Origin: Chara braunii
Lineage: Eukaryota; Streptophyta; Charophyceae; Charales; Characeae
Assembly (NCBI GenBank): GCA_003427395.1
Contig: BFEA01000205.1
Span: forward strand, 1,338,126 to 1,373,694
Reading direction: 5' to 3'
DNA: 35,569 nt
The translations under genes and the position numbers were made by a program. The notes beneath the pieces were generated by a model, which saw only the letters and a list, made by a program, of their open reading frames with translations, was not told where the DNA came from and did not search any database. Positions 10,669-20,004 of the stretch are shown one piece after another. The stretch's first letter is position 1. Each line of letters opens with the position of its first letter.

Positions 10669-11605
10669 CTGGGAAGTCCCCATAAGTTTTGGGAGACCCA
10701 GTGCTTTGTTTATTTTGGTTTTGATTGAAGCGTCGGACCCTTCTATAAGTTTAGGGAGTCTGATTGCTTTGGAGGCTGGGATGTCCCCATAAGTTTGGGG
10801 AGACCCAGCGCAATGAATTGCATGGAGGGTCAGGACGCTCTATAAGTTTAGGTGTCCTGACTGCTCTGACTTGCGAGGGTTTGATTGCGTTTGATTTTCA
10901 GGAGCTCAGGGCGCTCTATAAGTTTAGGTACCCTGAGTTGCCTTGTTTCTTGGGTTTTCTTAAGTTTCTTTGTTTCTGGACGAGGGGGCTGAGCTGTTCT
11001 ATAAGTTTAGGTGGCTCAGTCTCTTCCTGTTTTACTTTGAATAACTAATCTTTGACAAAAGGTAAACCCTTCTGTAAGTTCAGGGGGTTTTACCCAATGC
11101 CACACACATGATGGTTCAGAGAGAAATGAATCTGGCAGAGAGTTAGATCCTTCTGTAAGTTCAGTGGGTCTGGCTCAAAGTCTCGCATATGCTGGAGCCC
11201 AAGGTTATAATTTGGCTATATGTTATTTATTATCCTATTAAAAACAGGCTAGTCAAACACGGGTTCCATAAGATTGGATGGTCTGACTATAGCTTATCGT
11301 AAATTGAAGAGAGTACAATTAAGAATATAATTGAAGGTAACTTGGGCTGGCTGAGCGTTGTTTCTAAGATGAATAGCTCAGTCCTACGCTCACCTTGAAG
11401 ATTAAAGTTCAGAGAGATATATACAACTTGGCTACTTAAACAGTTCAAAACGACTAGAATGGTCTAGTTATATGCCCAAAGAAGAGAAAAGTAGTCGTGC
11501 TCTCTGTTTGTGTATACTTGGCTACGTCATAATGCTTTATAAGTTTAGGTATTCTGACTTTAGGCCTGGCTGAATTGAGCGTGCTCTGTAAGTTCAGGTG
11601 GCCTG
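10669..11605. repeat. Array of about 11 hairpins with one conserved loop and different stems
   Basis: The loop TATAAGTTTAGG (variants TGTAAGTTCAGG and CATAAGTTT) occurs about eleven times in 940 bp. Each time it is flanked by short inverted stems that differ from copy to copy. Examples: 10829-10861, stem GTCAGGAC/GTCCTGAC; 10905-10937, CTCAGGG/CCCTGAG; 10989-11019, CTGAGC/GCTCAG; 10669-10701 and 10776-10808, CTGGG/CCCAG; 10734-10762; 11061-11094, GGTAAA/TTTACC; 11145-11171; 11250-11289, TAGTCA/TGACTA; 11526-11558. The copy near 11585 has the loop but a weak stem. Spacing is irregular. Stem variation with kept pairing suggests that the structure matters, or that a tiny palindromic element inserted repeatedly. 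Confidence 0.85.
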
Positions 11606-11869
11606 ACCTATGCCCTATGTAAGCTGGGTATAAAGGGCTGAAGCATCGAAAGATCATGAACTATTGTTTGTTCAGGTATACCTAAGGGTGACGAGGGTAA
11701 TCACCTTTGTGGTGACCTGCATGTGACTGAGCGAGGCTACTACTTGGTCTGAGTTTCAGTTTGATAGGTAGTTGCTTTAGTCGCTCGCCACGTGCTAGAG
11801 TCAAAGAAGTTAGTTTCGATTCCTGCATTTTCTGAGCTAAGTTTTTTTACTTAGATCAATTTTCGCATT

Positions 11870-12225
11870 TTCTGAGATCTTTTGTTATACTTGGTTTGTA
11901 TAAATTTTGGTAAGCTACTTTCTCTACGGGAAGCGCTGCCGAAATTTCTGCAAATCCAAGGAGTTAGTCAAATTTTGACTCTTCAAAGTTCAACTTGTCT
12001 AAAGTTCATATATGGCTTAGTAAAAATCTGGAGAGTCTCCTTTTCTAAAGGGAGTGCTGCCCAAATTTTTGCTAATTCAGGGAGTTAGACAAAATTAGAC
12101 TTTGGAAAGTCAAAGACTGTTTCTGTTTTCATATTCGAACTGATATAAATTTTGAAAAGNCACTTTTCCTACGGGAAGCGCTGCCGAAAGTTTCCTGATT
12201 TAGAGGAGTTATATTATATTTTGAC
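11870..12225. repeat. Three tandem copies of an approximately 122-bp repeat
   Basis: Each copy contains ATAAATTTTGG or a relative, then CTACGGGAAGCGCTGCC (11925, variant at 12045, 12170), then GGAGTTA with a short palindrome such as AGTCAAATTTTGACT. The first two copies are diverged from each other; the third is close to the first. One undetermined base (N) lies at 12160. A 68-residue open frame over two copies is explained by the repeat and is not counted as a gene. Confidence 0.8.
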
Positions 12226-12640
12226 AGGTGGCGATTTTGGCAATCCATCCTGAATAGGGGAGATTATGTCAGGATCTACCTTTGCTTGAGCACTACTTAG
12301 AGGTAGATTCAGGCTTAGTTAAGTAAAGCGGTTTTGGTGAGATCATGGTGTGGAAGTTATTTTCCATGCAGTTATAGTTTTAGCCTGGGATTGACCTGTC
12401 TTGTGTTACAGGTCCTCTGGACCGTTTGATTCAAGATTTGGACTTGTTCCAGTTTGGTCCTACAAGGATGATCTTCTGTTATCATTTATAACGGGTCGGT
12501 TGCCGATTCGCCGGTTTGCGATTCAACTCCAATCCACTCTTGCCACTCAACCTAAAGACTTTAGCCCTGTGGTTTAAATTGTTTCATTGTGTTTTCACCA
12601 GGACTTTATTGAATGGTCATTTAACTGAAGTACTGAGTAT

Positions 12641-13130
12641 TTATTTTGGGGAGTTGCACAAGAGTGAGGTTTGTATGGCTAAAGCAAGGGGTATGAGCAT
12701 AGAGAATGGTTGAAGTTGACCCCGTGTAGTGCTTGGACTTTTGTTGGATCTTTGATGTGATTGCAAGTGTGTTTCTGGTTCGGACTCTGTACATGTCATG
12801 TTCATTTTCTTCCAGGGTTTTTTTAATGTTATTCCGGGATGCTCAGGGAACGAGCGTGGCCTCTTCTTCTTCCGCTGGGTTTGACCTCCCTTGTTGGTCA
12901 TTACGGCGATGATGTCACCCTTCTCTAACTCACTCCCACCACTAGTTACTCCTTTCTCAATTTCCTTGAGGGGTATAGTTATTGTATCATTACCAAAGAC
13001 AACCAACATACGGTCCTGGCGCTTTTGTCGCCAGAGGACCCACTTACCATACCTACCAGCCGGTCCTGACTTGACTACCGAAGCGTACGATCCCTGAGAG
13101 GAGTCCCACTGTGAATGTGAGAAGTGATCG
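12641..13130 (-). other. Unrecognised open frame of about 160 codons, no good start
   Basis: An ATG occurs at 13009, but the same frame is open upstream to a stop near 13130. That extension contains QGSYASVVKSGPAGRYGKWV and then WRQKRQDRM, which reads like real protein. The next part has GNDTITIPLKEIEKG and a Lys/Arg-rich block (QRKKKRPRSF). The C-terminal half is polar and low in structure. SYASVVKSG-like phrases occur in LINE ORF1 proteins, so this could be a gag-like remnant, but I do not recognise a family. It lacks an upstream ATG and lies within element E. It may be an exon or a fragment. Confidence 0.35.
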
Positions 13131-13395
13131 TCTTATATTAACAACCCTCTCTATATATGTGTATATATATGTCTTGAGTGTCTCGTGCGACCTACTGGGA
13201 CCGCACGTAAGGGTTAAACAGATTATCGGTTTGAGAGAAAAGGGAGATTCCCTTTTTATCCTTTGCTTTTTAGAGATTTTTATAGTCGGACGTTGGTCCT
13301 GGGCCGGGATTCAAGGTCCTTGTCTAGGACATCCCAAACCCTAGACTCTGCAGGGAAGGAATCTGCCCCCGTGTAGAGCCTATTTGCCTTGCCTA

Positions 13396-13547
13396 CTGAG
13401 ACGCTCAGACCAAAGGCCGGAGGTCTCGCAGCGGCTGCACGACTATTCCTTCAGTCGTGCAATATCGTGAGGAATTAGACCCTCACGACACTTCGAGTCT
13501 AACACTTGAGTGTCATAAGCGGTACTCGGATCCACGAGGGACCGCTT
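13396..13547. repeat. Run of back-to-back hairpins
   Basis: Consecutive inverted repeats: CTGAG/CTCAG (13396-13408); AGACC/GGTCT (about 13407-13426); TGCACGACT/AGTCGTGCA (13436-13461, perfect 9 bp); TCGTGAGG/CCTCACGA (13465-13488, perfect 8 bp); GACACT/AGTGTC (13487-13514); AAGCGGT/ACCGCTT (13517-13547) with a second stem CTCG/CGAG inside. Neighbours touch or overlap by two bases. Loops are unlike those of the 10669-11605 array. No ORF overlaps convincingly. Confidence 0.8.
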
Positions 13548-14046
13548 GATTATGGGCACTACATAGTACGCCATCATTGCAATTGCTTGCGTACGCCTGC
13601 ATTGCGAGTCGATATGAGTAGGCCCTGCATCCGCGCGGTTTTATACTAAGTCTCGCGCGCGACGCCTATCCGATTGCTGCATCGGAAAGTTATGGGATGA
13701 CTACCGAGGGGCTAGGAGCGTTGTCGCGTTGTTTGTGTTGTATCGTTTCATATGTGTATGTGTGTGTGTTTTATTTTTGTGTTCGTAAAGTGGTGTGCGC
13801 GTGGTGTGTGAGATGCGTCCTAGTCGACCGACGACGAGTCGCGCTTGGGACCTCAGCCCCCCAAGATGTCGGTTCGCGTGCGGGTCCGATAGAGGTGTAT
13901 TACCGCGGGTACCCCCTATGCTACAGTAAACGAGAAACGCCCTCGACTGGTCCACCTCTATGATTGCAGTTGATCAGCTTTCGTACTGTGGACTCGTAGC
14001 TCGGTGGGGATACGCCCACTGAAGGGAGGTGACAACTCCCGTAAGG

Positions 14047-14243
14047 TGGAGGTAAGTCGTGTCTCGCGTAGGCCCTATCCTGTCGTAGGGACTCGCGAGA
14101 GGTATGGCTGGCGCACTCGGCCGGAGCGGCTTGCGGAAGCTCTATGTATATTTGCGACGAAGGATTTAAATCCAACTCCTGCGTGACGCGGTCGGGAGGG
14201 TCCCGCGCTGCCCTGGTGCGGTGCCGGACCGATGCGCTCGACA
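14047..14243. repeat. Right-end domain of E shared with foldback P
   Basis: Contains GAGGTAAGTCGTG, CCCTATCCTGTCGTAGGG, ACTCCTGCGTGAC, CGGTCGGGAGGGT and the terminus CCGATGCGCTCGACA. The same blocks, in the same order and orientation, occur in the right arm of P, and inverted in its left arm. This ties E and P into one family. Confidence 0.7.
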
Positions 14244-14244
14244 G

Positions 14245-14850
14245 CGCAATCACGATCTCAGTTTAAAATCCAGTTCAGGCATCCCTCGAATACAACACAT
14301 CCCCACCCGACCCTAAAGTTGGGTTGTATACATTCATTGTTTTCCTCGATTTGACACAAGATTCGTGGAATGTTGACTGAAATGCATTTTCAAACTGAAA
14401 CCGTGACAGCGACCTGGTTTTCCCGAAAAGAGGTAACTAGGGCGCAATCACGATCTCAATTTAAAATCCAGTTCAGACATTCCTCGAATACAACGCATCC
14501 CCACCCGACCCTAAAGCTGGGTTGTATACATTCATGGTTTTCCACAATCATGATCTCAGTTTAAAATCCAGTTCGGGCATCCCTCGAATACAACACATCC
14601 CCACCCGACCCTAAAGCTGGGTTGTATACATTCATGGTTTTCCTCAGTTTGACACAAGATCCGTGAAATGTTGACTGAAATGCATTTTCAAACTGAAACC
14701 GTAACAGCGATCTAGTTTTCCCGAAAAGGGGTAACTAGGGCGCAATCACGATCTCAGTTTAAAATCCAGTTCAGGCATCCTTTGAATACAACATATCCCA
14801 CCCGACCCTAAAGCTGGGTTGTATACAGCGACCTAGTTTTCCCGAAAAAG
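14245..14850. repeat. Satellite-like repeat, four units right of element E
   Basis: Units begin CGCAATCACGATCTCA. Unit 1 (14245-14442) and unit 3 (14544-14740) are full, about 198 bp. Unit 2 (14443-14543) stops after TTCATGGTTTTCC. Unit 4 (14741-14850) has an internal deletion joining GTTGTATAC to AGCGACC. The single left unit is at 7314. The sequence CCAAATATTTAATTGCATGA at 14858 copies the one at 7268. Confidence 0.9.
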
Positions 14851-14888
14851 AAACATACCAAATATTTAATTGCATGACAACTAAAAAG

Positions 14889-15627
14889 CAAGGCAGGCAG
14901 GCAGAATACAGAAAAAGGTCTTTGAGCCAGTAAGATGCAAACGAAGAACCAAGATGCCCACAACCTCTTGGACGTAACAAAAAGTGAGGAGGCCACCACG
15001 CTCGACGTATGTGAAGGTACTGGTCATGGCGCCAGCAACCAAACCATGGCATTGACAAAGGATGAAGGGGAAGATCAGCCGCGGGCTAGCTGCTCTGGGT
15101 AGCTAAGAAAAATGATTCACAGGGATAGTTGGTCCCGCAACTTGACGTCAACCTGGAACTCTTCACTGCCAGTAGGCCAGTTCTCATCATGATGTGGCAG
15201 GCCGCTGTCTACCGGTAGTACTGGTAGTCCTTCAGTCCGACTGTCGGCAACTTCTGGGCCAGCCTCGGTATCGAGTACTACAGGTCCTTTATCGCTACCG
15301 TACCCGTCGCTGGCCAAAACTTATTCGGAAAAGTAAGAAATGTATATTGGGCATAAGGAGGGGAACCTAAACACCTAGTTGAGGGTTATTCCATTGTACG
15401 TGAGGATGAACAACACACAGACGAGCAGGGAGGTCACTTTAGCATCCACATTCTCTGAAAGGCTCCACAGCCGCATGGTCATAGCCACAATCAGTTGTAG
15501 GTGAGACTTTGAGGTCTGGCCTAGAACCGAGACCCTGAAGGATTTCGTAGAGGTTGAGAAAAGGTTCCATGATAGCACAACTGCACAAAGGCAACAGGCA
15601 CGCTCCGCATGCTAGAGAAGTGCAAGT
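14889..15627. other. Unassigned region with short minus-strand frames
   Basis: Minus-strand frames at 15117-15317 (66 codons, ending FQVDVKLRDQLSL) and 15375-15578 (ending in a hydrophobic stretch VTSLLVCVLFILTYNG) have ordinary composition and could be pieces of a decayed gene. They are in different frames and match no family I know. No promoter or splice evidence was seen. Confidence 0.25.
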
Positions 15628-15631
15628 TTAA

Positions 15632-15778
15632 AGCACCAGTACATGCCAGCTATCGATCGTGGGCCCCTTTCGGAGGCCGCCTACCGCCGATTCATTTTAT
15701 CTACGGTGCTTGGCCTCCTAAATTTTAGGAGAGGCTCAAAACAGGTTCTCCAATTGCCTAGGGCCATGTACTGGTGGT
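15632..15778. mobile_element. MITE M2 with TTAA flanks (family B)
   Basis: The left end AGCACCAGTACATGCC is inverted against GGCCATGTACTGGTGGT at the right. The 147-bp element is bracketed by TTAA at 15628-15631 and 15779-15782. Its ends match M1 (6644) and the large structure at 27609-34289. Non-coding. Confidence 0.8.
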
Positions 15779-15803
15779 TTAAGAACGTACAGGCAGTGAC
15801 CGA

Positions 15804-16251
15804 TGTCGAGCGCATCGGCTCGCGCCTTTTCACAAAAGGCGAAAACCCTCCCGACCATATCCCCCGGGAGTTAAACAAAAACAAAACAGAGACAGCTTGG
15901 AAACGACGCAAAATAACCCCGCGAACCGCTGGGACAGGCGCGGTCGCGTCGTCCCTTCGCCGCTCTAGCCGGGTGCGCCAACTTTACTTCCCACGGTCCC
16001 CTACGACAGGATAGGTTCCCGAGGGGCACAACTTACCTCCCCTAAGGGGCTAGGGGACCGCGGGAAGTACAGTTGGCGCACCCGACTATAGCGGTGAAGG
16101 GACGACGCGACCACGCCCGTCTCGGCGGTTCGCGAGGTTATTTTGCGTCGTTCCCAATTTGGCTCTGTTTTGGTTTGGTTTAACTCCTGCGTGACATGGC
16201 CGGGAGGGCTCTCGCCTTTTGCGAAAAAGGCGGGAGCCGATGCGCTCGACA
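15804..16251. mobile_element. Foldback element P, 448-bp long inverted repeat
   Basis: Two arms of about 210 bp (15804-16014 and about 16038-16251) are inverted copies with some divergence, separated by about 25 bp. The ends are TGTCGAGCGCATCGGC and GCCGATGCGCTCGACA. CCGA lies immediately outside both ends (15800-15803 and 16252-16255), a 4-bp duplication. The right arm matches the right end of E. Open frames of about 100 codons on both arms are mirror products and not genes. Confidence 0.85.
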
Positions 16252-16255
16252 CCGA

Positions 16256-16773
16256 AACCGCAGAACGCCTCGTCAAGGTTCTCGGTGTCAGATATGACCT
16301 GGAAATAATCCTGAGCTCTCTCAAAGAACATTAGTAAACTGCTGGCAAGTGAGGCCAGCACTGCATACAATGACTTGGCCTCCGTCAACAGTAAGGCAAA
16401 AAGCAAATTTGAAGAACGTAGTGTGTCTATACCACTCTATAGGCGGTACGAATAGTGAGAACAAGTAAAAGTTACCCAAGGACTGGAAGAAGAAAGGTGA
16501 CCTCATCGATTAATGCTGGTACTCAGAAGGAGATTAACTTTGAAACTTCGACAAAACAGAGCATCGAGAGTTCAACAACAGTGAACCTAGTCAAGAGGGA
16601 GGGATTACTGCTATATAGAAGGTTAACGAAGCTGGTTCTGAAGGTAAAGAAAACTCGTTCTGAAGGTAAAGAGTCATAAGAAGTTCAAGCAGTTGCTAAA
16701 ATAGGTTAAATAACTTCTTAGGAATGTTTCTTCTGATATATATTACAAGGGATAAGTGTCGTGAGTATACCGA
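16256..16773. other. Unassigned region before LINE-B
   Basis: No gene recognised. A short duplicated phrase (AGGTAAAGA preceded by GTTCTGAA) occurs near 16635 and 16655. The sequence is AT-richer than its left neighbour. Confidence 0.4.
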
Positions 16774-18050
16774 GTGAGGGTCATGGAGGAGAAGGGACAG
16801 AGGGTGGTGTTCCAACCATTAACGACGATCCTAGATTTGGCTCTAAACCCATTGGAATGGACATGGAAGCCCCCTCAAAAGAGGGAAAGCCCCAATGCCA
16901 GTCACATTAACCTTTATCAACTATCGGTCAAATCGGCCTATAAAATACTCAGACCGAAACGACATCTGAGGGACAAGGTTAACGATCGATGGGCTCGACA
17001 CCTTAATATGGACCGCGCTCTCCTGACGCCGATCCATTGGTTCAAGGAACAAAAATCCAAGCCCATGAAAATCACCTCCCTACAATGGTAGATAGCACAT
17101 TGTTGTTTGTCGGCTAACGACTGGTTGACATACCGCACTAACCTGAAACAAAGAGGCCTGCTATTTCTATTGTGTCAACGGTGCCAAAGTTTATTCCCTT
17201 CCCACAAGGAGGTGGAGACCATTGGACACATTTTCATGCAATGCCCGATCGCCCAATTTACATGGAGGTGGTGGGACTACATATGGCGAAAAATGGAACC
17301 TAACATCCCCTGACCTTGGTCATGGCAAGCCATATTGGCGGGGCATTAGCCGATGGTAGGAGAAGCCGCGACTTTTGTAGATAATATGTACAGACTAGGA
17401 AGGTGGGCGGCGATATGGGCAGTCTGGTAGCAAAGGTCACCGTGTACCCTGGTCATGGAGAAGGTAAGAGTAGAAGGGTCAGAGATCACAAAACATATTC
17501 AGCAGCAGCTGCATCTTGAACTCACACAAAGATGGTCGGATATAAAATCACAATTAGACCTTTTTAGACAAATTGGTGATGTTAGAAGAGTGATTATCGC
17601 ATTTTGCACAAAATGGGGAGGGGAGAGAGAAGGGTGGATTGCAAGGGTGGAATGGAGTGCAGACAGGGGAGATGGACATCGGGATTTGGAGGAAATGAGA
17701 GACTATCGCCAAAGACTGGACAAACATAGAACCCTCGTTCCCACAACGCCCTCCCTCGGATTTCCCAGACCCCTTCCCACCTCGTGCCCTTTCCCTGATG
17801 GAGATTATGTCCTGAAATGCCTAATCATTTACCTCCATATCACCCACATCTACATACACCCACATATGGAGTTCCTCCCTGGAGCTCCCGGGGGAGGACT
17901 CCGCTAGTGTACATAACTACCTTCCTAACTATGATCCTTATATGCTGCTCAGTTTACCCCCCAGTTTTCTAGGGTAGTCAATGCTGGCAGTAACATCTGA
18001 AGTATGGAGCATAGGTTAGCATTCTAAGCATTCTGAACCTTTCATATATC
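16774..18050 (+). pseudogene. LINE-B: 5'-truncated LINE, C-terminal part of ORF2
   Basis: The frame at 16774-17091 (NPLEWTWKPPQ, SAYKILRPKRHLRDKV, DRWARHLNMDRALLTPIHWF) aligns with the LINE-A segment 1699-1379. The frame at 17107-17313 carries the zinc knuckle C23-X2-C26-X14-H41-X4-C46 followed by FTWRWWDYIW. The frame at 17455-17907 matches the LINE-A C-terminus (WGGEREGWIARVEWSADRG). Endonuclease and RT are missing, as expected from incomplete reverse transcription. In-frame stops near 17091, 17313 and 17430 make it dead. The 3' UTR runs to about 18050 and meets a SINE. Confidence 0.85.
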
Positions 18051-18052
18051 AT

Positions 18053-18110
18053 GGGACGCTGGACCCGGTTTCCAGCAGGTGTTGGTCCCCACCAATAGAA
18101 TGAAAAAAAG
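18053..18110 (+). mobile_element. SINE-like repeat, copy 3 (3'-truncated)
   Basis: GGGACGCTGGACCCGG to CCCACCAATAGA, then a short run AATGAAAAAAAGG instead of the second half of the family. Either the 3' part was deleted or the A-rich end was copied early. No clear target duplication. Confidence 0.7.
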
Positions 18111-18540
18111 GAGACAGATCACATCCAGGACCGGTGCCCCAAGAACGTACAGGGAAACAAAATGCATCTGTAAAGATGTTAGCCGCCTCTATAGAGTTTG
18201 GAGAGAGAGAGGAGTTAGTCCCGGTTGGGCTAAGGCAGTTCTTGCTCAACCTCTTAGACACCAACGACTCTGGCGTTTGACTCTTCAGCTACCCCTCTGT
18301 CATAGTTTGACCAAGAGATGTTATTATTATACTTAAAGGCTTGAGTGAATCCTTAGAGAAGCTAGAGATAAGACACCTCACAAAAAAAATATATTAGCAT
18401 CCTCTGTAGCTAGGTAAAAGGATCCACACGCGGTAGAAACAAGTGTAGGGGGCTACAAGCCCCGTGCGCTTGCTGATCCAAAATCAACACACAATTATAT
18501 TGATAGGTCTTCTGTGGAGAGACTGCACCTAGTATCTACC
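18111..18540. other. Unassigned region
   Basis: An 86-codon open frame overlaps the SINE at its start and is not recognised. Nothing else is seen. Confidence 0.35.
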
Positions 18541-19085
18541 TTAGCTAATATCAAATCATCACCAAAGTGATAGACTGCACTAAGGAAGTTATGTGTACCT
18601 TCTCCTACGAGGGAGGCAAGATTAACACATTGTCTTTTCCAGTTAGCGACGATCTGCTCGTTAATATGATTTTGCATACGTATTACTTGGGGGTAGCCAA
18701 ACCTCAATTTGATTGGGATTTAAAGACCTTGCTCTACAACATTCCGGGTGGTAAGACTATGTGAGTACAGACGTATACACCAAAGGGTAGAGAAGAGTCC
18801 TACTGTAACGGATGTCTATACATTGCCGATCTTATGAATTGTTATAGACGAAATCCGGAAGAAGGTATGTACGTAGTGTTATGCCTCCCAAGGGCCATAC
18901 CACAAAAACACTGAGGGAAATAGACCATATCATCGGACAGTATCCAAACTTCTTTGAGGTACCTGTTAGGGTAGCGGACAGGGAGATAGTCCATGCAATA
19001 TAGATAATCCCAATACGTAAATTCCCAAAGGGTAGAATCTATAGGATGTCCCTTGAAAAATCAGATGAAATAAAAACCCCAGTAC
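18541..19085 (+). pseudogene. Ty3/gypsy pol fragment: end of protease and start of reverse transcriptase
   Basis: The frame at 18549-18764 contains CTFSYEGGK, then YYLGVAKPQFDWDLKTL and NIPGGK. This follows the family pattern WLxxxxPxxDW...G after the aspartic protease. About 180 bp later, in another frame (about 18943-19077), comes FFEVPVRVADREIVHAI, a stop, then FPKGRIYRMSLEKSDEIK, which matches the segment just before the RT fingers of gypsy polyproteins (P.G..YRMS..E..E). RT motifs beyond this are absent. Several stops occur. The catalytic D-T/S-G of the protease was not found. Confidence 0.65.
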
Positions 19086-20004
19086 CTCGGCCAGCCAAGA
19101 AGAAAAGGTCGCGGCCGTTAACACGCGGCGACTTTCGGAGTTCGGGAGAGGCTGGGTACTGCGATGACGAACGAAGCTGGTGCGTCCAGCGAAAATGGCC
19201 AAGTCTTTGTGATGCAGTCTCATGGGCAGCATTTGCACATGTTTCCACATGCCCGACGCTCCCTACGCACAAGGGGAAAAAGAAGGACAGGAAATGAGAA
19301 CTGCAAAGAGAAGAAAAAAGAATGAAAACCGCCCGTACCGGGGGACCGCGTGAAAGAGCGCGTTAATGGTGAGACAACAGTAGTAGCGGTGGCGACGCCC
19401 AGTCGTTGCTTCGTGGTCAAGTGGAGCACAACTTCTAACCACGGATGTCTATCACTCAACGAGGCGCTTACCCTGCCGAACACCATAGTTGTGTGAGAGC
19501 TATGGAGGGAAGTGCCCAAGCGTAACCCAACTCTTGAGTGGGCTAGAGAATGCCTTTCTGCTCTTACGTTTAGGCATCCCGGCAGCCCCATATCTAACCT
19601 TTGATACTATTTCAACTACAGTGCATTTTCAAACACTGGAGGATTTGAATTCAGCCGTGTTTTGGGCTGAATACATCGCACATCACATCTGACCAATCAT
19701 CGAAGAGGCATCGGGCTGTAACTTGGGTTCAATACATTCGAACTCTGTGGGGCTTGTGTGAGCGGGGTGTAGAGCTATCGGCAGCGGTGCTGCTGTGCGC
19801 AGTGGGAGAGCACACATCGGTGGTGGGAGCGCTTCGACAGCTCTAGGAGCGGGAGTGCTACCATCTTCCCCCGAACATAACGCACCTTGAAAAGGAACAT
19901 ATACAAGGTATGTTTCCAGCCAGATACAGTCAGAATGAGGGTGTGTGTTGTGTTTGGGGGAAGACGGTAACTGTGACTTTACGATGACCGCTTCCGACTT
20001 CAGG
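19086..20004. other. Unassigned region between gypsy and LINE-C fragments
   Basis: Short frames on both strands (for example 19046-19297 plus and 19220-19591 minus) have no recognisable motif. The phrase TISTTVHFQTLEDLNSAVFW in the frame 19489-19692 looks protein-like but matches no family I can name. Confidence 0.35.

Larger units (their letters stand above)
7515..14243. mobile_element. Element E: 6.7-kb non-autonomous element inserted in the satellite-like repeat
   Basis: Left end TGTCGGTGCG, right end GATGCGCTCGACA; the terminal five bases are inverted (TGTCG/CGACA). It sits exactly between unit 7314-7514 and unit 14245 onward, whose uninterrupted junction reads TAGGGCGCAATC. The flanks are GCAC (7511-7514) and GCGC (14244-14247): a 4-bp duplication with one CpG-type change. 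TGTNR ends with 4-bp duplications are described for Ginger DNA transposons; TG...CA with 4-6 bp would also fit an LTR-type integrase product, but I see no long terminal repeats. No transposase, integrase or RT is recognisable inside. Its right 200 bp is shared with foldback element P (15804-16251). It contains a U6-like sequence, hairpin arrays and 122-bp repeats. Confidence 0.6.

Noticed and set aside
10669-11605. Loop sequence containing TTTAGG, possible interstitial telomere repeats
   Set aside because: There is no tandem TTTAGGG; the match is part of a longer conserved loop flanked by inverted stems.
10669-11605. CRISPR-like array
   Set aside because: Spacing is irregular, the conserved part is the loop rather than a fixed repeat, and the context is a eukaryotic repeat region.
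7314-14850. The approximately 200-bp repeats as LTRs of element E
   Set aside because: There are four units on the right and one on the left, they lie outside the TGTCG/CGACA ends, and they form a tandem array.
15643-16406. ORFs of 106-123 codons on both strands over element P
   Set aside because: They are mirror images of each other arising from the inverted arms.
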